64,000 bases of DNA. Origin: Antrihabitans stalactiti. Lineage in GTDB: Bacteria; Actinomycetota; Actinomycetes; Mycobacteriales; Mycobacteriaceae. Under the pieces are notes generated by a model, which saw nothing but the letters and a program-made list of their open reading frames with translations, made no database searches and was not told the DNA's origin. Positions 1 to 9,118 of this stretch are shown one piece after another; position 1 is the stretch's first letter, and each line of letters opens with the position of its first letter. The DNA lies in NCBI RefSeq assembly GCF_012932915.1, contig NZ_VCQU01000004.1:248001-312000 (forward strand), given 5' to 3'. Made by a program: the position numbers and the translations under genes.

Positions 1-27
1 ACTTCAGTTTGATCGAAGCGGAATGGG

Positions 28-57
28 GCCCGGCACCTCGGTGCCGGGCATTTTTTT
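28..57 (+). terminator. Rho-independent terminator of the upstream plus-strand gene
   Basis: GCCCGGCACC pairs with GGTGCCGGGC (28-37 with 40-49) and is followed by a run of seven T. It points along the plus strand and ends a transcript entering from the left. By synteny with M. tuberculosis that gene would be whiB1, but none of its coding sequence can be confirmed in the window. The next gene, pdtaS, is convergent. Confidence 0.85.
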
Positions 58-71
58 GTGCGCGAACCGGA

Positions 72-1574
72 CTAACCACGTCCCGCCCGCCGACCCAAGG
101 GCACTCGGAGAACCGCATCGGTCCCACCGCCGGTACCCGGATGTAGGCCGATCGAGCCACCGAGTTCCGCGGTCACGAGGGTGCGCACGATCTGCAAACC
201 CAACCGATCGGACCGCTCTAGACTGAAGCCGGGCGGCAGGCCACGACCGTCGTCGTGAACAACCACGTCGAGCCAGCGCGCCGACCGCTCGGCCTTCATC
301 GACACCGTGCCGACCGCACCAGGATCGAAGGCGTGCTCGATCGCATTCTGAACTAGTTCGGTCAGCACCATCACCAACGGCGTCGCCCGCTCGGCAGAGA
401 AAACACCGAGCTTGCCTTCGCGTCGGATGTGCACGGGGGTCGTGCTGACGGTCGCGACGTCAGCCATCATCGGCACGAGCCGGTCGACGACGTCGTCGAG
501 ATCGACCTCCTCGTCCACCGACATCGACAGCATCTCGTGCACGGCAGCGATCGACGTGACGCGGCGGACCGACTCGGTCAGCGCCACCCGCGCCTCTTCG
601 TTGTCCGTGCGGCGCGCCTGCAGCCTGAGTAGGGCGGCGACCGTCTGCAGGTTGTTCTTCACCCGGTGGTGAATCTCGCGGATCGTCGCGTCCTTGCTGA
701 GCAACGCGCGGTCGCGCCGCTTCACCTCGGTCACGTCGCGGACCAGGACCGCCGCGCCCGCGAGGACCCCTTTGGGCCGCAGCACGAGGGTCCGCAGCAG
801 CACGGTCGCGCCGTGCGCATCGACCTCCATTCGCCGGCCGGTCAGCCCTGCCAGCGCCGCGCGGATGTCGTTGACGACCTCCTGTGCGTCGAACGGATCG
901 GTGATCAGCGACCGTGTCATCAGTGCGAGGTCTTCGCCGTTCAGCTCGGCGGACATGCCCATGCGGTGATAGGCGGACTGCGCATTCGGACTCGCGTAGA
1001 CCACGCGGCCTTCAGTGTCCAAGCGGATGAATCCATCGCCTGCGCGTGGGCTGGAGTGCGTGGCCGCGCGATCCTCGGGTGTGGGATATGTTCCGTCGCT
1101 GATCATTTGGAACAGATCATCCGCGCATGCCGTATACGCCAACTCCAGGGTGCTGCGGATTCTCGAGCGCAAAAAGTCGGTGTCGCGGCTCAGCACCGCA
1201 ATCACATCGTCACCGCATCGGACCGGAATTGCCTCGCGTAGGGACGCAGGCGGTGGCTGGTCGGACGTCGACCCGTCCGCGCGGACGATCTGCCCATCGA
1301 TCAACGCGCGAATCACCTGCGGGTGTTCGGACTCGGACGCCAGCTTGCCGACGAGGTCTTTGGCGATGACGGTCGGCGCAGTCGTCGGCCTGCACTGCGC
1401 CACACAGACCACGGCGCTGCCCTCGCTGACCGGTCCGCTCCCGACCCACATCAACAGGTCCGCGAAGGAGAGGTCCGCAAGCAACTGCCAGTCCCCCACC
1501 ACTCGCTGTAGGTGATCGACAGCAGCCCCTGGCAAGTCGGTGTGCTCGGCCAGCAATTCACTCAGCGTCGACAT
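72..1574 (-). CDS. pdtaS: Two-component sensor histidine kinase PdtaS
   Basis: This is a 500-residue soluble histidine kinase of the HisKA_2 family. An N-terminal GAF-like region (about 1-150) is followed by a PAS-like region (about 180-290). The dimerisation/phosphoacceptor motif IHHRVKNNLQ begins at residue 301, and the HATPase domain has an N box (TELVQNAIEHAF, near 406) and a glycine box (DDGRGLPPGF, 441-450). No membrane segment is visible. In mycobacteria PdtaS phosphorylates the RNA-binding antiterminator PdtaR and is involved in copper/NO sensing; the partner is not in this window. It lies 14 bases downstream of the biotinyl protein gene, probably in one transcript, as in M. tuberculosis (Rv3220c-Rv3221c). 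Confidence 0.93.
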   Translation of the reverse strand: MSTLSELLAEHTDLPGAAVDHLQRVVGDWQLLADLSFADLLMWVGSGPVSEGSAVVCVAQCRPTTAPTVIAKDLVGKLASESEHPQVIRALIDGQIVRADGSTSDQPPPASLREAIPVRCGDDVIAVLSRDTDFLRSRIRSTLELAYTACADDLFQMISDGTYPTPEDRAATHSSPRAGDGFIRLDTEGRVVYASPNAQSAYHRMGMSAELNGEDLALMTRSLITDPFDAQEVVNDIRAALAGLTGRRMEVDAHGATVLLRTLVLRPKGVLAGAAVLVRDVTEVKRRDRALLSKDATIREIHHRVKNNLQTVAALLRLQARRTDNEEARVALTESVRRVTSIAAVHEMLSMSVDEEVDLDDVVDRLVPMMADVATVSTTPVHIRREGKLGVFSAERATPLVMVLTELVQNAIEHAFDPGAVGTVSMKAERSARWLDVVVHDDGRGLPPGFSLERSDRLGLQIVRTLVTAELGGSIGLHPGTGGGTDAVLRVPLGRRAGRG

Positions 1575-1588
1575 ATCAGCTCGCTCTT

Positions 1589-1804
1589 CTAGGAGATCAC
1601 TGCGATGAGGTCGCCTTGTTGGATGACGTCGCCGACCTTGACGTCCAACGAGGTGACGGTCCCCGCGATCTCAGCGAAGACGGGGATCTCCATCTTCATC
1701 GATTCCAGGATGACGAGCGTATCGCCCACAACGACATCGTCACCGGTCTTGGCGACCACCTCGAAGACAGTCGAAACCATCTCGGCGCGCACGTCTTCCG
1801 CCAT
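1589..1804 (-). CDS. Biotinyl-domain (BCCP-like) protein, TB7.3 homologue
   Basis: This 71-residue protein consists almost entirely of a biotin/lipoyl attachment domain. The motif ESMKMEIPV marks the biotinylated lysine, and the C-terminal half has the usual glycine/aspartate turns (VKVGDVIQQGD). The length matches mycobacterial TB7.3 (Rv3221c). A free-standing biotin carrier in this position has no firmly assigned carboxylase. Biotinylation would be by the BirA encoded at 58.6-59.4 kb. It is followed directly by pdtaS and diverges from the bL37 gene. Confidence 0.9.
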   Translation of the reverse strand: MAEDVRAEMVSTVFEVVAKTGDDVVVGDTLVILESMKMEIPVFAEIAGTVTSLDVKVGDVIQQGDLIAVIS

Positions 1805-1883
1805 ACGAGCTCCTCATCCACGGGCCTGCGATCTACAGCCAACCACACGTGGGAGAATGGACTTCAACCGAAGGGAGTCCCAC

Positions 1884-1958
1884 ATGGGCAAGCGTGGCCG
1901 TAAGAAGCGTGACCGCAAGAACAACAAGGCCAATCACGGCAAGCGTCCAAACAGCTGA
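1884..1958 (+). CDS. Ribosomal protein bL37 (24 residues)
   Basis: This very short, strongly basic peptide (MGKRGRKKRDRKNNKANHGK, then RPNS) matches my memory of bL37, the actinobacterial large-subunit protein first seen in mycobacterial ribosome structures. A ribosome-binding site (aagggag) lies at 1871-1877, and a strong intrinsic terminator follows the stop within ten bases. It is therefore a self-contained monocistronic unit. It is easily missed by gene finders with a length cut-off. Confidence 0.85.
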   Translation: MGKRGRKKRDRKNNKANHGKRPNS

Positions 1959-1963
1959 TGCAA

Positions 1964-1998
1964 CAAGGGCCCGGAGAAATCCGGGCCCTTGTCTTTTC
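1964..1998 (+). terminator. Intrinsic terminator after bL37
   Basis: CAAGGGCCCGG (1964-1974) pairs perfectly with CCGGGCCCTTG (1981-1991) across a six-base loop, followed by TCTTTTCC. It ends the short bL37 transcript. Confidence 0.88.
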
Positions 1999-2046
1999 CC
2001 TCGTGAGTCTTTTCGGAGTCCCTGGACTCCTAAAAGACTCACGAGG
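1999..2046. repeat. Dispersed intergenic palindrome, copy A
   Basis: A 48 bp near-perfect inverted repeat: outer arms CCTCGTGAGTCTTTT / AAAAGACTCACGAGG and inner arms GGAGTCC / GGACTCC around a CT centre, with one mismatched pair (C/T). The same element occurs at 15665-15714 and 51087-51136. This copy lies just after the bL37 terminator and 38 bases before the start of the next plus-strand gene. No target-site duplication is evident. Confidence 0.9.
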
Positions 2047-2083
2047 CGCTAGTCTTTTCCGAACACACCACCGGGGGGAACCA

Positions 2084-2755
2084 GTGGGCGCATTCGTCGT
2101 CTTGATCTTGATTGCCGTGCCGTTCTCGATTTGGGCAATCGTCAGCCCGAAGGGCATGTGGTGGGCAACCACAGCATGGAAATTTCGCGATCCCGATGCG
2201 AACGAGCCGAGTGACAGCTCCTACACGGTGACCAGAATCAGTGGCATCGTCGCGATTGTGGCCTTGGCCGTCATGGGCGGCATCGCACTCGCCGCTCAGC
2301 GCGACAACAATGAACGGGCTGATCAGCAAGCCGCCGCCGAGAGTTCGCGAAAGAACCCGCCCAAGTTCGATGCGCCGCCCGCGGAGGATCTCGGTCCGTT
2401 GCCGGTGATCGGCTATCGCCTCATGGCCAACGGCCAGATCGGTATTTTGCACTTCGCGCCACCGGTCTTGCAGTACAGACACTGCGACCCCGCTGCGTCA
2501 GCCGATGGTCTGGGCACGGCATTGGTCACGGTTCACGTTCACGGCCGCTTCGCCCCCCAGAAGGCGGGTGACAAAATCGCCGACTGCAAAGTTGACCGGT
2601 ACATGATCCACGGCAAATACGTCGTAGCCACAGACTTCGCTTACGTCGGGACGGCAGCTGAGGGTCAAGTCGTCATGACCGACAGCCCGATCGGCACGAA
2701 GGACGGCACAATCGTGGCGCCTGCCGGCAACAACGTCGTGCCGCTTCTGCCCTAG
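2084..2755 (+). CDS. Membrane protein with DUF6199-like N-terminus
   Basis: About 223 residues from a GTG start at 2084, chosen because GGGGGGAA lies just upstream; an in-frame start further upstream would translate through the palindromic repeat. A first membrane segment begins at the N-terminus (GAFVVLILIAVPFSIWAIV). A short loop (SPKGMWWATTAWKFRDPDAN) resembles DUF6199 proteins. A second membrane segment (ISGIVAIVALAVMGGIALAA) follows, then a Pro-rich linker and an exported domain with two cysteines (HCDPAAS, DCKVDRY). Function unknown. Its stop overlaps the convergent rshA end. Confidence 0.7.
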   Translation: MGAFVVLILIAVPFSIWAIVSPKGMWWATTAWKFRDPDANEPSDSSYTVTRISGIVAIVALAVMGGIALAAQRDNNERADQQAAAESSRKNPPKFDAPPAEDLGPLPVIGYRLMANGQIGILHFAPPVLQYRHCDPAASADGLGTALVTVHVHGRFAPQKAGDKIADCKVDRYMIHGKYVVATDFAYVGTAAEGQVVMTDSPIGTKDGTIVAPAGNNVVPLLP

Positions 2756-3024
2756 GTCTCGGTTTCGCGGATGACTACGGTCCGGCGGATCTCGAGCGAG
2801 AGGCGCTGCCGTAAACGCTCGGGCGCGCGCTCGCCGCCGCATTTGCGGCTCAGCAGGTTCTTGATCTGCTCCTCGATGCCGTAGACCGCCAGGCATGAGC
2901 TGCAAGTATCGAGGTGATGCTGCAACCGCTTTCGGCTCTCTTGGTCGCACTCGTTGTCGAGTACGAGCCACACGTCAGCGATGACCGCTGAACAATCGAG
3001 TTCCAGATCTTCCGGGCCGCTCAC
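2752..3024 (-). CDS. rshA: Mycothiol-system anti-sigma factor RshA
   Basis: A 90-residue zinc-associated anti-sigma factor. The redox motif H37-x3-C41-x2-C44 (HLDTCSSC) is intact, and further cysteines lie at 11, 26 and 62. RshA/RsrA proteins bind SigH/SigR under reducing conditions and release it when the cysteines form a disulfide. The start overlaps the sigH stop by four bases, so the two should be produced together, as in M. tuberculosis (Rv3221A). Confidence 0.92.
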   Translation of the reverse strand: MSGPEDLELDCSAVIADVWLVLDNECDQESRKRLQHHLDTCSSCLAVYGIEEQIKNLLSRKCGGERAPERLRQRLSLEIRRTVVIRETET

Positions 3025-3731
3025 GACGTAACCTCCTGCTCCGCCACAGCATCTTCGACGCTGTCGCGGTTGAATCCGCGTTCTCGCGCAACCTCACTGA
3101 GCAGGCCACGCAATTGCTTACGTCCACGATGTAGCCGGGACATCACTGTGCCGATCGGAGTGCCCATGATGTCGGCGATCTCCTTGTACGGAAAGCCTTC
3201 GACGTCGGCGTAGTAGACCGCCATCCGAAATTCTTCGGGAAGCTCCTGCAGTGCCGCTTTGATGTCGTCGTCCGGCAACGCGTCCAACGCCTCAACTTCG
3301 GCAGAACGCAGACCTTGCGACGTGTGCTCCGCAGTTGCCGCGAGCTGCCAGTCACTGATCTCGTCGGTCGGATACTGCGCAGGCTGCCGCTGCTTCTTCC
3401 GATACGAGTTGATGTAAGTGTTGGTCAGGATCCGGTACAACCACGCGCGGATGTTGGTGCCGTCCTTGAACGACCGGAACGCCGAAAACGCCTTGACGTA
3501 AGTCTCCTGCACCAAATCCTCGGCGTCGGCCGGGTTGCGGGTCATGCGCAGCGCAGCGCCGTAAAGCTGGTCGAGCAACGGGAGCGCATCGCGCTCGAAC
3601 CGTTCGGCCAGTTCGGTATCGGTCTGGTCGCCGCCACCCACACGTGCCCCTTCGTTTGCTGTAGAGAACAAACTTACCTCTAGCTCGAGGGGACGCTCAT
3701 CGCAGAGCACTGGCACCGAGGACTCCTTCAT
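3021..3731 (-). CDS. sigH: ECF sigma factor SigH (SigR-type, thiol-oxidative stress)
   Basis: A 236-residue ECF sigma factor with region 2 ([20 protein letters not shown]) and region 4 ([20 protein letters not shown], then [19 protein letters not shown]). It closely resembles mycobacterial SigH from the [12 protein letters not shown] segment onward. The first roughly 35 residues are poorly conserved, so the ATG at 3731 is uncertain; an in-frame GTG near residue 31 is an alternative. A SigH-type promoter directly upstream indicates positive autoregulation. The cognate anti-sigma gene overlaps its 3' end. Confidence 0.93.
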   Translation of the reverse strand: MKESSVPVLCDERPLELEVSLFSTANEGARVGGGDQTDTELAERFERDALPLLDQLYGAALRMTRNPADAEDLVQETYVKAFSAFRSFKDGTNIRAWLYRILTNTYINSYRKKQRQPAQYPTDEISDWQLAATAEHTSQGLRSAEVEALDALPDDDIKAALQELPEEFRMAVYYADVEGFPYKEIADIMGTPIGTVMSRLHRGRKQLRGLLSEVARERGFNRDSVEDAVAEQEVTS

Positions 3732-3745
3732 CTGTTTGCCTCTTC

Positions 3746-3772
3746 AACACACCGCACGCGATGCCTGTTCCC
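3746..3772 (-). promoter_or_regulatory. SigH/SigR-type autoregulatory promoter
   Basis: Read on the minus strand: GGGAAC (3772-3767), an 18-base spacer, then GTT (3748-3746). This matches the GGAAY-N18-GTT consensus of SigR/SigH promoters. Transcription would start around 3738, leaving about seven bases before the annotated ATG at 3731. Confidence 0.75.
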
Positions 3773-3791
3773 GACGTCCTAAGGTGACCGT

Positions 3792-4280
3792 ATGGCCGCG
3801 TCCGCGACACCCGCCACGACACTGTTGGTGGCGCGTGGCGTGCCCCACAATGTGCACGCGTACGCGTACGCGCACGATCCGCGGTCGACGTCCTACGGCG
3901 ACGAGGCGGTCGAGGCACTCGGGGTCGCCGCGGCGCAGGTGTTCAAGACCCTTGTGGTCGAGCTATCGAGCGCACGGTTGGCGGTCGCCGTGGTGCCGGT
4001 CGAGACGAAGTTGTCGTTGAAGGCGGCCGCGGCAGCGCTCGGTGCTGCCAAGGCGGTCATGGCAGACGTAGCCAAGGCGCAGCGTTCCACCGGCTATGTT
4101 GTGGGCGGAATTTCACCGTTGGGCCAACGTCGACCGCTCGCGACGGTCGTGGATTCGTCTGCGCTGCAATGGGATCGGATATTCTGCAGCGCCGGGCGCC
4201 GTGGGCTGGAAATCGAACTCGCGCCCGACGATCTGGTCGCGCTGACCTCTGCCGTCGTCGCGGACATCACAGCAGGCTGA
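3792..4280 (+). CDS. YbaK/EbsC-type aminoacyl-tRNA deacylase
   Basis: A 162-residue protein covering one YbaK domain. The conserved lysine segment (QVFKTLVVE) and the glycine-rich motif GYVVGGISPLGQ are typical of Cys-tRNA(Pro) deacylases, which hydrolyse mischarged tRNA in trans. Exact substrate specificity cannot be told from sequence. Its last 14 bases overlap the end of the convergent SRAP gene. M. tuberculosis carries a related gene here (Rv3224A/B). Confidence 0.85.
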   Translation: MAASATPATTLLVARGVPHNVHAYAYAHDPRSTSYGDEAVEALGVAAAQVFKTLVVELSSARLAVAVVPVETKLSLKAAAAALGAAKAVMADVAKAQRSTGYVVGGISPLGQRRPLATVVDSSALQWDRIFCSAGRRGLEIELAPDDLVALTSAVVADITAG

Positions 4281-5043
4281 TCTGCTCCGATTGCTCGGCC
4301 TGCTCGGCGCGCTCGACCAAGTCCGGACTGTTGTTCCTGACGCTGTTCACCTTCGGCGACACCGGACGGATTTCGAGGCTCGCGACCAGTTCGGCGGAGG
4401 GCGACTCGAGCAGGCCGGTGTCGACAGGGTGGTCCGGATCCAGCCATGCCGCCCAATGCTCCCTAGGCATGATCAGCGGCATTCGGTCGTGAATGCGCTG
4501 CAACTCCCCGACCGAGTCGGTCGTCAAGATCGTGCAGCTCAGCAGCGGCGAGCCACCGTCTCGCCACACCGACCACAGGCCAGCCATGTAGATCCGCGAC
4601 CCGTCGGCAGGCGTCATGTAGAACGGCCTCTTCACCGCCTTTCCCGCACTGTCGGGTTCGGTGATCCACTCGTACCATCCGTCCATCGGGACGAGGCAGC
4701 GCTTGAACTTCAACGCGTCGCGAAACGCCGGCGTCGTCGCGGCCTTATCCGCACGGGCGTTGAACAGCGGCTTACCCTTTGCCGGGACTCCGGGTTCGGC
4801 CGCCTTCGTCCAGTGCGGCACCAGTCCCCACCGCATCCGGCGAACGCGCAAGGTGGCCTCAGCATCCGGCGCGTCACGGTCGTGACGCTTGACCACCGTC
4901 GCTACTTTGGTCGTCGGCGCAACATTGAAGTTGGGGCCCGCTTCCTCGGGCTTCAGCTCTTCATTGGGATCGGTCTCGTCGATTGCATCCAACTCGACCG
5001 CCAGAAGCCCCGGATCGACCGTCGTCGCGTATCTGCCGCACAT
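4267..5043 (-). CDS. SOS response-associated peptidase (SRAP; YedK/HMCES family)
   Basis: A 258-residue SRAP-domain protein that forms a thiazolidine crosslink with abasic sites in single-stranded DNA. The start is fixed at 5043 because the catalytic cysteine must be residue 2 after Met removal (MCGRYATT). An in-frame ATG ten codons upstream would bury it. Other family motifs are present: NVAPTT, LFNARADK, GWYEW (active-site Glu) and RIHDRMPLIM (active-site His). Orthologue position: Rv3226c. Confidence 0.93.
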   Translation of the reverse strand: MCGRYATTVDPGLLAVELDAIDETDPNEELKPEEAGPNFNVAPTTKVATVVKRHDRDAPDAEATLRVRRMRWGLVPHWTKAAEPGVPAKGKPLFNARADKAATTPAFRDALKFKRCLVPMDGWYEWITEPDSAGKAVKRPFYMTPADGSRIYMAGLWSVWRDGGSPLLSCTILTTDSVGELQRIHDRMPLIMPREHWAAWLDPDHPVDTGLLESPSAELVASLEIRPVSPKVNSVRNNSPDLVERAEQAEQSEQISLL

Positions 5044-5082
5044 CGCCCCATGCTGCCACGGGGTACCGACCAAAACCGGGTC

Positions 5083-5340
5083 TTATGTCCGAGCACGGTC
5101 CAGCACGTAACCCCGCAGCCGCTGCAGCGGCGGCATCAACCCGTAGATGACGATCGGCACCGCGACGCTGGCAAGAACGAAGGTCCGCACGATAATCGGC
5201 GTCTCGTCGAGTAAGCCGCGAAGCAACAGATTCAGCACAGTCAGGGTGGGGAATACGGCGACCCAGATCATCAGAGCCAGCTGGTGCCTGGATGGTGGTC
5301 CAACTCGCAGTTGCTTTGGGTCAGTTGAGTTTTCGGACAT
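5083..5340 (-). CDS. Small conserved two-helix membrane protein
   Basis: An 85-residue protein with a charged N-terminus and two predicted membrane helices (about 22-42 and 50-70: LALMIWVAVFPTLTVLNLLL and VRTFVLASVAVPIVIYGLM). It ends in a basic tail. GGAGAAGAG sits just before the ATG at 5340. It resembles small actinobacterial membrane proteins of unknown function. It lies upstream of the SRAP gene on the same strand, about 40 bases away. Confidence 0.65.
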   Translation of the reverse strand: MSENSTDPKQLRVGPPSRHQLALMIWVAVFPTLTVLNLLLRGLLDETPIIVRTFVLASVAVPIVIYGLMPPLQRLRGYVLDRART

Positions 5341-5578
5341 AACTCTTCTCCTTCTCGATTGGGGACTGCAGCCCGTGCCGTCGGTCGCCGAGAACTACCT
5401 CGGCGACCCGCCGCTCGGCATCAGTGGAAAACCACTCATCGGTCTTGTCGTGTTCGCTTGCTGCTTCGGTCATGCAGTCAGGTTGCGCCCATTCGTGCCC
5501 AATTGGCAAGCATGTTTGCCGTTTCAGCAATCTCCCAACGTAACGCTAACGGCACGGTGCGGGGGTAATCTGACGCGA

Positions 5579-6802
5579 GTGAATGTGCGATCGTCGGCGC
5601 GTATCCGCGCAGTCGTGCTGATTGTGGTCGCTGCGCTCACCGGAGCGTGCGGGTCGAGCCTCTCAGGTGCTCCCAAAGCCGGCGAGATCGATATCCGCCA
5701 GTTGAATATCGGCAGTTACTCCGTCGAACCGGTGACCCTTCCATCGCCATCGCAGGAGTGGGGCCGCTACCGCGAGGCGGACCGGATGGCCGACGCGGTT
5801 GCCACTGTGATCGACGTCGATCCGACACTGGAGTTTCAGGAAGCGGGAGTGGTCGACGACCCCGAGAGTGCGGCAAATGTGTTGTCGTTCATACCCGGTG
5901 TCCCAGTGATCAAGCCAGTCCTCGAGAAGTACGGCATGATCATCGGTTTCTACGCGAACGGCCTCAATCAGGAGTTCGTGAGAGGAATGAACCTCGACGG
6001 CGCGCAATTCTTGATGATCATGGTCAATCGGTTTCCGAGCGAGGACGCCGCGCGCCAAGCCGCAGTCGAGATCGATGCGACAGATTTCAACGTCAGCAAG
6101 GACAACGTGGCGGTGCCCATCGGCAAACACCCTGACGCGAAAGCGCATTGGCGACCGGGAAATGCGTCGATCGCGGCAACTCTCGCACGACGGCAGTTCG
6201 TTGTCTCGCTGCAGGCGGTCTATCCGACGCCCAACCTGGATGCTCTCGCCAAGCAGGTGAGTGACGCCTTGGATGCAGAGGTTCCGCTCATCGACGCCTT
6301 CGCGCCGACCCCGACCGACAAGATCGCAACCCTCCCCCTCGACCCGGATCACCTTGTTGTTCGGGCCCTGAACATCTCCTCCGACCACGCAATGAAGCCC
6401 GGTGATGTGCAGCAATTCGGTCCGCGCGGGGCGCTGCACTTCACGTGGAACGGCCATTACAAAGACCGATTGCTGCAGCAATACGGCGTCGACCGCCTCG
6501 TACTGGGCACCGCATCCTCGATCTACCGAGTCCGCGACGACCGCGCGGCCACCGAGATCTTCCCAACCTGGATCAAGGCCTTCGCAGACTCGAACAAAGC
6601 GGAGGAAATCGAGGCCAAGACAGGCGTCCCGAACGCCCGGTGTTTCGAGCGAAAGGATGCGGCGGTCGCCGAGGTCCCCCAACTCAGGTTCACGTGTTTC
6701 TTCACCTACCGCGACTTCGTGGCGCGGGTCTTCAGCGGCGACAAAGGCGACGCCCAAGAACGTGCGGCAGCGCAGTACGCCCTGTTGGCCAACACGAACT
6801 AG
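5579..6802 (+). CDS. Probable lipoprotein, DUF7373-like
   Basis: About 407 residues from the GTG at 5579 (GTG 5585 is possible). A basic N-terminus, hydrophobic stretch ([14 protein letters not shown]) and Cys24 suggest lipoprotein processing, although leucine is at -4 rather than the usual -3. The rest is exported, with features of the large lipoprotein family of Nocardia/Rhodococcus ([16 protein letters not shown] near the N-terminus, paired cysteines ARCFER and [10 protein letters not shown] near the C-terminus). Function unknown. Longer in-frame reading upstream would cross the divergent small membrane protein and is not credible. Confidence 0.75.
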   Translation: MNVRSSARIRAVVLIVVAALTGACGSSLSGAPKAGEIDIRQLNIGSYSVEPVTLPSPSQEWGRYREADRMADAVATVIDVDPTLEFQEAGVVDDPESAANVLSFIPGVPVIKPVLEKYGMIIGFYANGLNQEFVRGMNLDGAQFLMIMVNRFPSEDAARQAAVEIDATDFNVSKDNVAVPIGKHPDAKAHWRPGNASIAATLARRQFVVSLQAVYPTPNLDALAKQVSDALDAEVPLIDAFAPTPTDKIATLPLDPDHLVVRALNISSDHAMKPGDVQQFGPRGALHFTWNGHYKDRLLQQYGVDRLVLGTASSIYRVRDDRAATEIFPTWIKAFADSNKAEEIEAKTGVPNARCFERKDAAVAEVPQLRFTCFFTYRDFVARVFSGDKGDAQERAAAQYALLANTN

Positions 6803-6824
6803 CACAACTGCAAAGATGAGGGTC

Positions 6825-8132
6825 GTGAGTTACTGGAGCGCGCCCCTCGCAACCCGACCTGTCACAGCGTCGGTGACGCTGCCAGGTTCCAAATCGATCA
6901 CCAACCGAGCGCTCGTTCTCGCCGCGTTGGCAACCGGACCGTCGACCGTCAGTGGAACGCTGCGCAGCCGCGATACGAACTTGATGATCGACGCTCTTCG
7001 CACGCTCGGCATCGGGATCGAAGGCGACGGCACGACAGTTGCAGTCACGCCCGGACCGTTACACGGCGGCGCGGTGGACTGCGGACTGGCCGGAACCGTC
7101 ATGCGCTTCCTACCGCCGGTCGCGGCACTGGCCAACGGCGCGGTCCAGTTCGACGGCGACGAGCAAGCCCGGACCCGGCCGCTCGGCATCATCCTCGACG
7201 CTCTCCGTGCGATCGGTGCCGATATCGACGGCAGCAGTCTGCCGTTCACGGTCTCTGGCAGTGGGTCGCTGCGCGGCGGCGACGTGACCATCGACGCGTC
7301 CGGCTCCTCACAATTCGTGTCCGGCCTGCTGCTGTCGGCGGCGCGCTTCATCGAAGGCGTGACGGTCCACCATGACGGCAAGTCCGTGCCGTCGATGCCG
7401 CACGTCGAGATGACGATCGAAATGCTTAGGGAAGCCGGCGTTCGCGTCGAGACACCGACCGACAGCGGCGAAGCCAACACCTGGCGGGTGTTCCCGGGTG
7501 CAATCGCGCCGGTCGACTGGATCGTGGAACCCGATTTGTCCAATGCGACAGCGTTTCTCGCCGCCGCGGCCGTGACGGCAGGCGAGGTCTCCGTTCCGCT
7601 GTGGCCGAGCAAGACCACGCAGCCAGGCGACGCCATCCGCGGCATCCTGACCGACATGGGCGCCGAAGTCTCGTTAGCGGACTCGATCCTCACGGTCCGG
7701 GGCCCGGAGCGGTTGCGCGGGATCGACATCGATCTGCACGACGTCGGCGAACTCACTCCGACGGTCGCCGCGTTGGCCGCCCTGGCGGACTCGCCGTCGC
7801 ACTTGCGCGGAATCGCTCACTTGCGTGGACACGAAACAGACCGCCTCGCAGCGCTTTCCAACGAAATCAATCGCCTCGGCGGTAGGGTGACAGAAACCGC
7901 CGACGGCCTCGACATCGACCCGGAACCGCTGCGCGGCGGCCGATGGCACTCCTATGCCGACCACCGAATGGCCACCGCCGGAGCGATTCTCGGACTCAAA
8001 GTCGACGGAATCGACATCGAGGACATTGGCACGACAGCGAAGACGCTGCCGGACTTCGTCGGAATGTGGCAGCAGATGCTGGAGAACGAACCAGCTCGGG
8101 GCGAGCGAAGCGACGGGGCAACAGAACACTGA
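6825..8132 (+). CDS. aroA: 3-phosphoshikimate 1-carboxyvinyltransferase (EPSP synthase)
   Basis: A 435-residue enzyme that transfers enolpyruvate from PEP to shikimate-3-phosphate, the sixth shikimate-pathway step. Signature segments: [12 protein letters not shown] (substrate phosphate binding), [24 protein letters not shown] and [14 protein letters not shown]. The GTG at 6825 is preferred over the ATG at 6816 because GATGAGG lies just ahead of it and the length then fits the family. The stop overlaps the probable rsgA start. Confidence 0.94.
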   Translation: MSYWSAPLATRPVTASVTLPGSKSITNRALVLAALATGPSTVSGTLRSRDTNLMIDALRTLGIGIEGDGTTVAVTPGPLHGGAVDCGLAGTVMRFLPPVAALANGAVQFDGDEQARTRPLGIILDALRAIGADIDGSSLPFTVSGSGSLRGGDVTIDASGSSQFVSGLLLSAARFIEGVTVHHDGKSVPSMPHVEMTIEMLREAGVRVETPTDSGEANTWRVFPGAIAPVDWIVEPDLSNATAFLAAAAVTAGEVSVPLWPSKTTQPGDAIRGILTDMGAEVSLADSILTVRGPERLRGIDIDLHDVGELTPTVAALAALADSPSHLRGIAHLRGHETDRLAALSNEINRLGGRVTETADGLDIDPEPLRGGRWHSYADHRMATAGAILGLKVDGIDIEDIGTTAKTLPDFVGMWQQMLENEPARGERSDGATEH

Positions 8133-9118
8133 GAAAGCGCGAGTACGACGAGTCGGATGTCCGGGTTCGCCCGGGCAAAGCTTCGCGACCGCGCACCAAA
8201 ATCAGACCGCAACACGACGACGCCGAAGCCGCAATGGTGGTCGCGGTCGATCGTGGTCGATGGGGCTGTGTGCTCGGCGGCGACCCGAACAAACCGGTCG
8301 TCGCCATGCGGGCTCGCGAACTCGGCAAGACGCCGATCGTCGTCGGGGACGAGGTCGGGATAGTCGGCGACGTGTCCGGGAAGACCGACACACTCGCCCG
8401 CATCGTCCGTGTCGAGGAGCGCCGGACGGTCCTACGTCGAACGCCCGACGACACCGATCCGTACGAGCGGATCGTCGTCGCCAACGCCGCTCAACTTCTC
8501 ATCGTCGTCGCACTTGCCGATCCACCACCACGGACCGGGTTCGTCGAACGCGCGCTGATCGCCGCGTTCGCCGGCGGCCTGCAACCGATTCTGTGCCTGA
8601 CCAAGAACGACCTGGCGGCCTACGAAGAGTTCGCGGCGTCCTTCAGCGACCTCGAACTTCCCGTCGTCCTGGCCGGCAGCAACGACCCGATCGATGAGGT
8701 CACCGCGATGCTGAACGGCAAGGTCACGGCCATGATCGGTCATTCAGGGGTTGGCAAATCGACCTTGGTCAACCGCTTGGTCCCCGACGCGTACAGAGCC
8801 GTGGGCGTCGTGTCCGGAGTCGGGAAAGGCCGGCATACGTCAACGCAATCCGTCGCGCTCCCTCTGCCCGGTGGCGGCTGGGTCGTCGATACGCCAGGCA
8901 TCAGATCGTTCGGACTGGCCCACATTTCGTCCGCGGACGTCATCGCCGCATTCGCCGACCTTGCCGCCGCCGCGGAGGACTGCCCGCGCGGCTGCACGCA
9001 CGCCGGTCCGCCCGCGGATCCCGAGTGCGCGCTCGACCTCCTCGAAGGCAAAGCGGCACGTCGGGTTACCGCGATTCGGCTACTGCTCGCCGCGGTCCGG
9101 TCCAACGACACCTATTAG
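8129..9118 (+). CDS. rsgA: Ribosome small-subunit GTPase RsgA
   Basis: A circularly permuted GTPase for late 30S assembly. G4 (LTKND, near 157) precedes G1 (GHSGVGKS, near 204) and G3 (DTPG, near 254), and a C-terminal zinc motif [16 protein letters not shown] (near 285) is intact. Similarity to mycobacterial orthologues begins at [14 protein letters not shown], which places the start at a CTG (8129) overlapping the aroA stop as CTGA. No ATG, GTG or TTG fits that position; the nearest in-frame GTG is about 22 codons upstream inside aroA. The resulting 329 residues match the family. Confidence 0.9.
   Translation: MRKREYDESDVRVRPGKASRPRTKIRPQHDDAEAAMVVAVDRGRWGCVLGGDPNKPVVAMRARELGKTPIVVGDEVGIVGDVSGKTDTLARIVRVEERRTVLRRTPDDTDPYERIVVANAAQLLIVVALADPPPRTGFVERALIAAFAGGLQPILCLTKNDLAAYEEFAASFSDLELPVVLAGSNDPIDEVTAMLNGKVTAMIGHSGVGKSTLVNRLVPDAYRAVGVVSGVGKGRHTSTQSVALPLPGGGWVVDTPGIRSFGLAHISSADVIAAFADLAAAAEDCPRGCTHAGPPADPECALDLLEGKAARRVTAIRLLLAAVRSNDTY

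Noticed and set aside
5321-5530. 69-codon minus-strand frame overlapping the small membrane protein start
   Set aside because: No ribosome-binding site at its ATG codons, and it covers the binding site of the well-supported gene at 5340. Composition is compatible with a real peptide, but support is too weak.
6402-6824. Long in-frame extension upstream of aroA
   Set aside because: It lies inside the lipoprotein gene, is rich in Arg/Ser/Thr and has no family similarity; it is a shadow frame.
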